Shown here in pieces: positions 37,867 through 47,728 of a stretch of DNA of 64,000 nucleotides. The translations under genes and the position numbers were made by a program. Source of the stretch: Porites lobata (Eukaryota > Cnidaria > Anthozoa > Scleractinia > Poritidae); assembly GCA_942486035.1 (NCBI GenBank), contig CALNXK010000041.1, positions 1,871,001-1,935,000 of the forward strand, given 5' to 3'. A model generated the notes under the pieces. That model saw nothing but the letters and a program-made list of their open reading frames with translations, did not search any database and was not told the DNA's origin. Within the stretch, counting starts at the first letter, position 1, and each line of letters begins with the position of its first letter.

Positions 37867-38015
37867 GACTAGCTCCCAGACCTTAATGTTTCGGAAGATT
37901 ACGGATGGAATTTCAACTTCTAAATGGTCTAGAGAAAGCCTGCGAAGCTGGCGGGATTAGCGGGCGAATGCTGTAGTTTTTGTTGGCCTAGCCTCATGAA
38001 GACTGGGAGCTAGTC
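37867..38015. mobile_element. short TIR element, 13 bp perfect ends
   Basis: GACTAGCTCCCAG at 37867-37879 is the exact reverse complement of CTGGGAGCTAGTC at 38003-38015. The 123 bp inside are non-coding. Length and perfect ends fit a MITE or solo remnant; the superfamily is unknown. Confidence 0.6.
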
Positions 38016-38383
38016 AAATTCGCGACTCGCTTCGCTTGGCGGCTCCGCTGCTAAGAAAGTACCCCAGCATAACAATTCCGTCAGCTACGCAGGCTAGTCT
38101 AGAAACAAGAACGTTAATAATCAACGACATGGAGACGACTCGTACAGGCTAACTTAATGGGAAAAAACTATCCGATCGCAATTCCAAATTATGCTATAAA
38201 CTTGCAAGTTATCTTGAACCTTTCTATATTTTTGTGTTTTATTTATTGTTTGTTTGTTTGTTTGCCTAACCTTGGAAGCCTAGTTGCGAAGAGTTGATAT
38301 TACAACAAGATAATTTCCGGGGTCAATATAATATGATTACGTTAAATTTCAAAAAGGCTGATTATTGTCTCACCCCATGTAAG

Positions 38384-38580
38384 CGAATCCAAGGCAGTCT
38401 TGGAATCTTGATTCCACGTCGTGGATTCCAGATTTCAGGTATTGGATTTTTGATTCTGGATTCCAATCTTTATTGGGATCCGGATTCTTTACGCCCTATT
38501 CTGGATTCCAAAGATCAGGATTCGGGATTCCACCAGAAAAATTACCGATCCGGGATCTGGACTCCCCTACTGGGGCGAAT
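38384..38580. repeat. GGATTCC-rich degenerate repeat, copy 1
   Basis: Degenerate direct repeats of GGATTCC/GATTCTGGATTCC begin with AATCCAAGGCAGTCTTGGAA. The same order of blocks recurs at 41266-41480, so this is a dispersed repeat unit, not a simple microsatellite. Copy 1 is the more diverged. Confidence 0.65.
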
Positions 38581-39397
38581 TGTTGGATGAGGTTGAGAAA
38601 CTGACTCACACGGAGAGTAAAAACAAAAACAACGGTTAATGGCATGTTGACAACCTATCTGAGACAAAATAATTTTCGAGTATTGCATCAATAGCGATTA
38701 TATATTTATTACCCTTCGTAGTATAATACTGTAAAAGATTGTAGTAACGTATACATTGAATAACAACACACAAAAAAGAAGAAAAAAAGTTGTAGTCATA
38801 TTCAGTTCAGTTATTTCTTAAGAGGTCGTTCGGTGTCTTCGAGGTCGAAATATGAGGTCTCGTACTCCCGCTCTTCTACTTCTTCGTAACGGTACTGAAG
38901 ATGAAGATAAACTCGTGATACACCACTTTAAAATTAGCTACAAAGACACAGAATGGCTGTATTGCTACTTCGTTCTAAGAAGTTAACTGTAATTGTTAAA
39001 TACGGACGCAGCTACTATACGCACGGTCAATGAATCAGTCTTCGAACGCTTATGCTCATCAGTAGACCCAAGGGGATTCTTAGTTTTTGGATTTGAAAAC
39101 TTCTGTAACATTTTGCTTACTTCCCTTACCTTCATCTCCGTCTAAGCGATCACCTCGCTAGTAGATACCTACACCAGTTTGTCCCTGCATTATTTACGTA
39201 GTCAATAATAACTCTCTATTAGTCGGGGCTTGAGGGTATGTTCTTGCTATGTCAAATCTGGTACCCAGATCTCAATGTCGTCTGTCGGTGGCGGTGGTCT
39301 GTTTGTAGGCCCGATTGTCAGAGATTTGGTTTCAAGGCTGCACAGTTTCCGTCTCAGAAACAGGTGACTGTAGTTTTTTTTTTTTTTTTTTCCCTAA

Positions 39398-39403
39398 TTT
39401 ATT
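39398..39403 (-). terminator. candidate polyadenylation signal of the lectin gene
   Basis: AATAAA on the minus strand lies about 340 bases past the stop of the LamG-lectin-PAN gene. A genomic run of about 20 A follows within 10 bases on that strand. That run also raises the possibility of an old retroposed 3' end, so the assignment is tentative. Confidence 0.35.
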
Positions 39404-39742
39404 CATTGCTCTTGGATCACCAAGTAGTCGTTACCTTATAAAAAGTGAAGAAATTATGAAAGGCTATCCACTACCATCAAATGAAAATTATTCAGGACCA
39501 AAAACATTTAATTGTAAGTGGTTTTCCTCATTTTTTATCAGGAGCATCTATTAAATAGAAATGGGCATATATTTACTCTTCATTTAAAACTAATGATGAG
39601 TGACCCTTTAGACTTTCAACATGACACTAACCCCAAGGGGTGTGTTCTGTGAGGTATACGTAGACTGACTACATACATTGCGTTTTTTTTTTTTTTTCAC
39701 TCATGAACTAAAAGCTGTAACTGGAGGTACCATGCTTAGCTC

Positions 39743-40026
39743 TTAAAATGAAACTCTTTCGCAATACTGAAAGCCACGGTTTCGGATCAGACTACCGGGG
39801 TGTTGGCCTTGACTGGAGCTGTTCAGCTCACATAAGTTCTCGCCATTTGATGCTGAGTCGTAGTTGTGTTTATAGTTATATGACTTACAGCCCGAACCAT
39901 AAATTAAACAGTCAATTGCACAAGCCAGTTCATTCTGAACCAATCTGATTGACACCCGATGATGGACTAGTTGGTGATCGTGCCTTCGCACTCGGCAGCG
40001 GAACTCGGCATTTCGAAACACATTAC
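39743..40026 (-). CDS. PAN/apple-like domain terminal exon
   Basis: The exon starts after TTTTTTACTACAG and encodes 94 residues with CAIDCLIYGSGCKSYNY and LCELNSS. This is the C-x3-C, C-x-S-x-NY, LCELN pattern seen in PAN domains of cnidarian secreted proteins. It ends QYCERVSF-stop. PAN domains mediate protein or carbohydrate contacts; the partner is unknown here. Confidence 0.75.
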
Positions 40027-42937
40027 CTGTAGTAAAAAAGGAAATGGGCACCATTAAGGTGGCTCCTTAAGGGTTTGCAATATTTTCAGCACCTTAGATC
40101 AATACTTCGATGGTTTTTTATATGATGCATTCCGATGGTTATACAACACATTATGGCCATTCTTGTACACAAAACTGAATTATAGTAGCCACGAGAGAAC
40201 CTTTTGCAAACACCTAAATTTTAAATCAAGGTTTGCAACTGAACGATATGTTTCGAAAATTTAAGATGGCTCTGAACCGCTTGGATGTTTGATAGAAATT
40301 AAATCTTGACGACACAAGTTGCGATTCTACACAAACCGAGGGGTATGATCGAATTTTTTACCCTCCTCTTCCCGGGCATAAGAAATTTCTCATACCTCTA
40401 TATTTTTTACAGATTAGACCGCATTCCTTGTCGCATTTTCCAAAATACCACAGACCATCTACGCCACGGTGCACGCATGAGTTATTGTTGTTTTCCTCCC
40501 CGTAACTTCCGTTCAGTTTTGAAAAACTCCAAACATTTCCATCTACCCAAGAAGGCTCAGAGCTCCCAGTGTTGTTTTGTAATCCGATGTGTAGACATGA
40601 GGAGACCTTTTTCTTTTTCATTGCATCTTCAAGGAAGTCATATTCTTCTTGGCTTCCGATGCTGACCAGATTTCCGAGCAATGAGTCGCAAATTCTCTTG
40701 GCCTCCGCCCAATTTTGCTTCCCGTTAGCATTGATATGATAGCAGAATTGGAGATTGGCAATCCAAGAGCCACCACATCCTCTGTTTGACAAATGCAGGC
40801 CTACCAGAATCATGATTCAGAATCAAATAAGGATTTGTCGGAGGTGTCTTTGGGTAACAGTTCGAGACACTTTATGCAGGACCATTACCAACACATATAA
40901 TGGGAGATTTAAGATAAGTCCTTAAGAAAATTGTTTGAAAACTCTTAACCTATTGGTTTGTCTTTTGCCCTAATTATGATGTTCTGGAAACCCCTTATCC
41001 CCATAAGCCCGAGTGGCATTGTAATAAAAGCACATGGTCAGAGAAATCAATATTTTGTTGTGTTGTTGTTCGTTTCTGACCCTTCTTTTCGAGACTGTTG
41101 TTTTTCTTGCCCATCAAGAACGACAGTGGAGTCATAACGTATCGGGGATCCAAAAACGGCCATATACGACGTAATGGTGTACTTGTTAAAACGTTTGACT
41201 TCTTTTGTCGCCAAACGGTAGCACAATCCTTGCTTGACATTCGTGCTTCAAATCGCCTTACTAAGAGAATCCAAGACAATCTTGGATTCTGGATTCCACT
41301 CCGTGGATTCCGGATTCCAGGTACTGGATTCCTGTCAGTGGAACTTAGATTTTGGATTCCAATTGTTAGTGGGATTCCGGATTCCTTGAGCTGTATTCCG
41401 GATTCAAAAGCCCAGGATTCCGGATTCCACAAGCAAAAATTTCTTGGATTCCGGAATCCGGATTTTCGATTCAAAATTCCATTTTCTAATGTCATTAACC
41501 TCAATGTTTTTTAAATCTTTAAAGGAGGGGTGGGGAAGAATAGAGTACGGTATACATAATTCCAAACTTGAATTTACTTAATAAATGCAATTGGGTACAA
41601 ATGGAGTACAGAAAAAGTAATGATATTGTGACATCACTGCACTGTTAGGCCTGTGTTACCTTGCATTATAGTTGATAAATCTTGAATTGTTTTGTTGTCT
41701 AAAGCATAATGCCAGATGATCACTCTAGAAAACCTCAAGGAAGAATATGATTGAAGGCCGCCTATTTTCATTGCCCAATCGCAACTGCAACTTGCATTAG
41801 CACAAGTAAAATTAATCTCTTCTTTTTGTATATTCTCCAACCTACAGACAGTAATTCAAGAGACAATATCATCAGTGATCGTAGTATTAGGGGAGCAAGT
41901 GGCGCAGTTTTGAGAAAAGAGGCGTCCACCAATAGAACAGACGTTAAGGCGCCGTAGATTTTAATATTGATTCAGTCTCTTTTTTGTCCCCAGAGGTTTT
42001 TTCCGGATGGTACTCCAGTTTTCGCCTAGCTCTCCTCAAAGCCAACACTTCTAAATTAAAACTTTGACTTGCAACGCTCAAAAAACTTTTTGTTTTTCGC
42101 CGTTAATTTACGTCAAATTACATTGGATTCGGTTCTGTATCATATACGGCAAAGACCTCAATACATATCAACACTGCAGTACCTTGTACCATTTAAGAAG
42201 AGATAAACGTCACCAGTGTTGTTCCAAGTCAGCGTCACATGATGCCATTCCCTGACACCAATGGTTGCATTCCCACTTACTATGGTCCATATTTTTCTTA
42301 ATTCCATGCTTTTTATTGTGGCTGCAATTTCACTTTCATTTGTAAGAATAAGGTTAAGCCCACAATCACCGCTACCAAATTCAAATAAACGTTGGAGTGA
42401 GTTAGCCTCGCAAAAAGCCACCCAGAATGAAATTGTGAATCCAGTGTGGTTGCAGTATTTCACGTCCGCATAACAGGAGTTTTCTCTCCAGCCTAAATCA
42501 ATCCATGTGTCTTTATCGTACAGATCGAGCCCAAGCTGAGGAGAGGACCACTTCATTTCAACCTTTCCTGAAAATAAAATCACTTTTATTAATCATTTTT
42601 CGGGGGAGGGGCGGTTCCGTTTTGTTTTTGATGTTGTTTGCATGTTTGATTTTCCAAATAATGTTTTTCTAAGACAATTATAATTATGCTTAAATAGTTT
42701 GGATGCTCCCTAACTCCTTTGCGGGAAAATGGAGATTTTTGTGAAGGTATAGCTCGAACATCGGTGAAAATGAGGGGGCAGGTAAAATACATTACCTTTG
42801 AGTGTTCCATGCCATCTTCCCTGGACAGGATATCCCACGTGATCATAGACACGTGAATACCAAATCTCATTTAAGGGCCAGTAGTGATCGGCCCCATCAG
42901 GATATATTCCGTGGGTGGCCGCAACCAAAACAAGAAC
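39743..42937 (-). CDS. LamG - C-type lectin - PAN domain secreted protein (5' exon missing)
   Basis: Five minus-strand exons, in transcript order: 42937-42796, 42567-42183, 41841-41660, 40800-40396, 40026-39743. All junctions are GT-AG, phases match, and they total 1398 nt (465 residues plus stop TAA). Order: a short hydrophobic start (VLVLVAATHG), a LamG/concanavalin-like domain, a C-type lectin domain, and a PAN/apple-like domain at the end. The first codons look like the end of a signal peptide, so one more 5' exon with the Met must exist upstream; I could not place it. The product is expected to be extracellular, in adhesion, matrix or recognition. The ligand cannot be told from sequence. 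The exon 4 acceptor (ATTCTGGTAG/GC) has a weak pyrimidine tract but is phase-correct. Confidence 0.85.
40396..40800 (-). CDS. C-type lectin domain exon
   Basis: One exon encodes a whole C-type lectin domain: FCYHINANGKQNWAEAKRIC at the start, then LLGNLVSIGSQEEYDFL, LHIGLQN, WVDGNVW and CGLICKK, with the expected cysteine pattern. The calcium/sugar site is altered. Where EPN is usual there is EEN (in YGEENNNN), and where WND is usual there is WYF. Calcium-dependent mannose- or galactose-type binding is therefore doubtful. The exon ends at AGAG/GTATGAG in phase 1. Confidence 0.85.
41266..41480. repeat. GGATTCC-rich degenerate repeat, copy 2, in a lectin-gene intron
   Basis: Many GGATTCC/GGAATCC blocks (for example GTGGATTCCGGATTCCAGG) occur in the same order as in the copy at 38384-38580. 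It lies in the intron between the LamG and lectin exons. Its reverse strand gives a repetitive false ORF (RNPRSGIQNPR). Confidence 0.7.
41660..42937 (-). CDS. LamG-like domain exons (lectin gene exons A-C)
   Basis: Exon A (42796-42937) carries ADHYWPLNEI and VQGRWHGTLKG, a typical lead-in to cnidarian LamG domains. Exon B (42183-42567) carries the core with WIDLG, GFTISFWV, LFEFG and REWHHVTLTW. Exon C (41660-41841) finishes with MKIGG and FSRVIIWHYAL. These are the usual LamG/pentraxin-like beta-sandwich signatures. Exon C also has a short Cys pair (CSCDW). Junctions: CTCAAAG/GTAATG into TTTTCAG/GAAAGG, and ACAAG/GTACTG into CTGTAG/GTTGG. Confidence 0.85.
41991..42060 (+). mobile_element. 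truncated SINE fragment
   Basis: CAGAGGTTTTTTCCGGATGG, then TACTCCAGTTTT and CTCCTCAAAGCCAACACTT, match the body of the SINE at 49735-50045 (AGAGGTTTTTCTCCG, CTCTCCGGTTTT, CTCCTCCAAAACCAACATTT). The tRNA-like head is absent. It lies in an intron of the lectin gene, opposite to its direction. Confidence 0.55.
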
Positions 42938-45900
42938 CTAAAAAATGAAGGATTTTAAACATAAGTTATGTTTTGTGCACAGAAATGGCCTTCTTATTCT
43001 TACAAAAAATACTATGAATAATAACTCTCTGCCTCCTTTTTTGCAACAAAGGAAATAGCAGACATCTGCACACAGGCTGATTTGAATGGAATTAGCAACT
43101 GGGCTACATATATTGTAGAACTGTCAATATCCTGCATGCAAACGATTGGTAAGGAGAGGTTTCTACAGTAACCAATATATATAGCTAGTAGCTACGCAGA
43201 CTTCCACAATACCAAGAGTAATATGCCTGCCAGGAGCCCTTTTGTTGTTTTTGTTTTCTTTTTAATGGCGTAGGGAGCGCGCCTGCCTTGCAGGCTATTT
43301 TATCTATTTTATCTAAAGTTGGAGGGATATTTTTGGCACTCATAAGTTTCAGCGCAATAATTAATTAATCCTTTTGTTGATTACAGTTCAGAACCCCTAT
43401 AAATAAGCCCCCTTGGGGACAGAAGAAAGTGGCCCGCGTTGTAGAGAGATTTCAAACAATAGTCAATGTATGGATTTTTTGTCCGCCGGGACGAAAAAAA
43501 GTGGCTGTTGTAGAGAGTTGGCTGTTAGCGGAGATTTCCCAGTTAAGGTGGATTTAATATATTATTACACAGTCGACTCTCTTTTATTTCCAGCTCCGGC
43601 ATTACATGTAGTTTGTACTGTACACAAACCTCCACCGCGATGCATGTCGTTCTTTTCACGATCTCCATGACAAGTGTGATATATCAACACCTCTGATGAC
43701 GTAAAGATGAACCTTCTAGAAGAATAAGAATAACGTTGGCATGTTGTCATTTGTATACACTGCTTCCCATGGTGTGAAGGGTGTTGGCATCTAAGTAGCT
43801 CTAAGTCAATAACAAAATTGAATGATATTTTAAGCTTATTAGTGGGCTGCCTGTGGCAAAGCCTGTTTTAACAGACTTTGCCACTTTAAAAATTTAAAAA
43901 TGAGGAAGAGCTTTAGTCGAAAAAAGACAAAATCGATGATGGGCCATGCATGCAATAGGGCCGGTAGGGAGAGGGTCAAAAAATTTAAAAAAAAATTCGC
44001 CACACGGATTACCCCTCTCCCCCTTGGTTTATCTAACTTGATCTACAAATGCTCTATCGCTATCTTTCTATTTCTTGGGATAGGAGTTGTTAGGACTTTT
44101 AAGTGTTAGCTTAAAAGCTATACACTCAGAATAGAAAATATTAGACCACTGCAGTCCTGCAATGTCGTCTATTAAAGAGAAATTATTTAGGCGGGATTCA
44201 GGATCAAATATGAGCTGTCACTAGCAGTATGCAGTTGAAAAGTCTTGATCTACATAACAAATAACTGAAATGAGCGGAAGACGAACAGTAATAGGTCGTT
44301 TAGATTTAAATGGGCATGAAAGTCCGTGTGAAAACCTATTCATTCAAAAATATTATCATGATGATATATACGTTTTTGCAGAAGTCAGTATATCGCATAC
44401 GCTCGTATCTGAAGAATCATGGAGGTCTCGGAGGGTGTTATCCACCTAATCGGCTTCGGCTGGGCCTCGGCTGATGAAATAATTCTCCAGATATCGATCA
44501 TTCTCAGCCTCATCCAATAATTTCATAGAATAGTTAAGTGAACGATGTAAGATAACGATAATAGCAGTCGAGAAAAGGGATACTCACAGTCGAACACGAC
44601 ACTTCTGCTTAAACAATTATAGCTTGAATGAAAGAAAGAAAGAAGAAGCAACAGCCATACTTTCCTCGTAGTAGTCGGTTTCTAATTTTTAGACGTTAGG
44701 GGTTTATTTAATTTATGATTAAAGATTCTTTTCCCATAAACCGTGCTGAGTATTTTTAATTTTCAACGTGGAGAGGTAGTCCAATTAAGCGACTACTTCG
44801 ATCGAGAAAGGTTCGCTTCTGTTTAATCTTATTCAAGGTATATACTCTGTAAAATTTAATAAATCATACAATTGTCATTATCCGATCGTTTGCCAGCTAA
44901 GGTGATAAACTACTATCAATACTCGGGTAATGTTTTATATATTGATAGCAAAGATTAAGCAAAATTTGATTTAATAATTAAAAAAGGAATACAAAATGAG
45001 GTGGAATTGAAATGAGTAGCTAATATCATTTGATTCTTCAGGAACTGCTTAATTTCTCAGGGTATTGTTCGTAGCTAATCTGATACAGATGCTGCCGGCA
45101 TCCTGGCATTCCCCTTACGTTTGCTCTAGTACATTTAAAATCGGAATGTGATTTTAAAAAGTTTAATTTTAAACGTTTTTGTACAAATTGGTCATCAGTT
45201 TTTTTAATGCATGTGAAGTCGTGTAAAGAAAATTTTACCAACCAGCACCGTCTATTTAATTCAGCATATTCTTCTGTTTCTTCGGTACATTTCACTTACC
45301 AGCCAACACGACACTGAACAAAGTGAAAATCAGTTATCTCAGTTTTTTGTAGCCAGACCTTGAGTATCTACCAAACTGAAGATCAGACATACAGTCAAGT
45401 AATATGTAATCCATATGGTTGGTTGTTATTAATCAAATGATACGAAGAAAATGAATTATAAACGTATTGCGACTTGCAGTCTATTGTTCAAGCCAATTTA
45501 AATAGAATACTTTGTTTCTGCGTCAATTTTGCAGTTCCTTTAAACGGAAAATGAAATGTCTTTCAAACCAAAACAACCCCCAGGTGTTCGCTATTTAAAA
45601 CGATGTTGTTAATGTTTCCTCTCTTTTTGGGACACGCCATCTGCCTTCTTGTTTCAAAAATAAATTCTTGATAATTCTCACAACCATGTAAATGACAAAT
45701 ATTGGTATCAAATTTTTTTTCTTAACACGCTAGGGAAATTTCCAATTAGTTGCTCGTTAATATTCTCACGTTATTTTTTTCTTTGTTTTCTTACTTTTCT
45801 GCCAGTTTCGTGATGATAAATTACCTGAAAAGGGGTTCATGACGTCATCTTAAATTGACCAAACATAGCAGCAAAGACTGATTCCACTCTTTTTTATTCA

Positions 45901-47728
45901 CGTCAGTTTCCATTCATGAAAAAGACAATGATAACGGCACGGTGATCGACATTTCTAGAATCATGAATATAAAGAAGTGTCTGATTTTCCACTTTGTCGT
46001 ACGTAACCTATCAAAGGCGAATTAGTCCTTAGATGTCAAAACTCTTGGTAGGTTAAGGCGTACCAACAGTCGACCTCCATGTGCTTCCTGCAAGCTTTGG
46101 AGTCCTTTATCAAAGCATCATTCTTATGAGTGAAGAGACATTTTCGGAGTTGATTGAAAATGGGCAGCATACTCGTGAAATAGCGTACAAAGCTTATTTG
46201 GTAATAAGGTCTTCTTGAGGGCGCCTTAGAAAGTAGCAGGGCATGCGGGTTTAAGCTGAACAGAAGGAAAGAGAAACGATTAAACTCAAGACAGTCCAAG
46301 TATGATTTTAAGACAAGACTTTCGGAAAGAATCGAGTTGACGGCAGAGATCGGACCCAGAACGCACAACCGAGGGTCTCAATGGGGTTAACCGTCATCCG
46401 TCAAACGGCCTAAAATTTAACTGTCAACCGTCAAAAATGCTGTTTAATATTAACCGTTAAAAAGATTCAAATCTCCCTATTTCAGCTGGTCTTTACGGGA
46501 TTCTGGTTCCTGAAAAAATGGATCTCTAAACTGGAAAAACAGGCAAGTACCCATGTTTACAAAGGGTTTAGTTTATCTGCTCACGATTGTCCTTTGATTG
46601 ATCGCGTCGTTTCGACAGCACACTGCAGGTCTTCATCATCGACTTACTGAGTCGGACTATTTGTACCACCGTGGTTGTTAGTGATTGGTGCATCACGAAC
46701 TTCGCTCATGGTTGGGGGGTTTCGATCCAAAGTATTGTTTGTATTGTCAGAGGAGGAAACTGATCCCTCAGCGGTAGTAGCGATCGTAGTCGTAGCGAGC
46801 GGTAGTATGCATGAAAAAAAAAAAAACAAGGCGAAGAGATCTATTCATCTAACCAGATATATAACTCTTGCGTAAATATAATTAAATTCATGACCAGCGG
46901 TTTCTCTTGCACTTAATTGTTAAAATGTATGGCTTGTATTTTTTTTTCTTTGTATTATCAGGTAACTTGTAGTTATTTATATTTTCTACACCCTGACTGC
47001 ATTAAGAAAATAAAACTGCTTTCATTTTCATAGTGGAGGAGTATTAAGATATCCAACTGATATGCTAAATAATCCTCCAAATATGCTGCTGAGAAACGCT
47101 TCATTTTCAAACAGGCATTGGTTCCAAAAACGTTCGTTTGGGAAACTAAAAAAGAGTTCTTATTCCTTCTGAAAACATGACACAACGCTTATCATATAAT
47201 TTCGTAAATCTTCAATGAAGAAAATGAATATGCTAGAAATAAAAAGAATTAGCTTTGACATAATTTTGGAAACATTCGATAAAAAATAACATGGTTGATT
47301 TCAAAATAGTGCGTATTTCTTCCAATCATTTATTATTGATAACTTGACAATTTGGCAAGGTACAAGATGGCTAATTGATTGTTTTGCAAATTTCTTGGTA
47401 ACGACATGTTATCTCCGACAGATTTCACGGGAAAAGTGCTAACCAAACATCGTTTTATCAACTCAGGTTTATAAGTGTTTAAAATGTGTGATCGAAACCT
47501 CTTTCTTTTATGTTGGATCATCGTATATATAACCAGTTGATGAAAAAATCTTTTTGTCGATATTGCAGCGAAACATTAAGATAAGGTATTATTATTGCTT
47601 CCATTTTTTTTTTCTTTTTTTTTTAGCCTGAGAGGATCTGTTCTTGTTAGTGCATTAGTACATGTATGCGGGTTTTCTTTCTTTTTTATTTTTGAATATT
47701 GCTTGATTTTCTTTGACAGGACTTTAGA
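42938..47728. other. intergenic region between divergent lectin and receptor genes
   Basis: The missing first exon of the lectin gene and both promoters should be here. Minus-strand GTAAGT/GTGAGT donors exist near 45299 and 44590, but neither follows an in-phase ATG. Repeats seen: GTGGCTGTTGTAGAGAG-type units near 43425-43530 and an ACCGTCAA-rich tract at 46386-46465. No further gene is supported. Confidence 0.5.
46386..46465. repeat. TTAACCGTCA-type degenerate direct repeat
   Basis: About four imperfect copies of TTAACCGTCA(A)CCGTCAAA occur in 80 bases (GTTAACCGTCATCCGTCAAA, TTAACTGTCAACCGTCAAAA, ATTAACCGTTAAAAA). It is probably a fragment of a dispersed repeat. Confidence 0.45.

Larger units (their letters stand above)
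35388..39742. other. intergenic region between convergent kinesin and lectin genes
   Basis: No coding exon could be supported. The region holds the palindrome at 36249-36387, the approximately 50 bp tandem repeat at 37223-37333, the TIR element at 37867-38015, the GGATTCC-rich repeat at 38384-38580 and a poly-T run at 39373-39391. The 3' UTRs of both flanking genes must lie here. Repeat density suggests repeated transposon insertion. Confidence 0.6.

Noticed and set aside
40995..41514. Long open frames on both strands rich in NPRSGI / WIP
   Set aside because: Both are translations of the GGATTCC-rich repeat, and the region is an intron between phase-matched lectin-gene exons.
45038..45420. 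Possible signal-peptide exon of the lectin gene (LIFTLFSVVLAG before GTAAGTG)
   Set aside because: No in-frame ATG, and the donor phase (1) does not fit the phase-0 acceptor at 42937.
46036..46368. Minus-strand 110-codon open frame
   Set aside because: No family resemblance, start or splice support; probably chance in AT-rich DNA.
46644..46829. Minus-strand open frame with TTAEGSVSSSDN-type Ser/Thr-rich sequence
   Set aside because: No convincing acceptor before it, no recognised domain and no partner exons; low-complexity codons can explain it.
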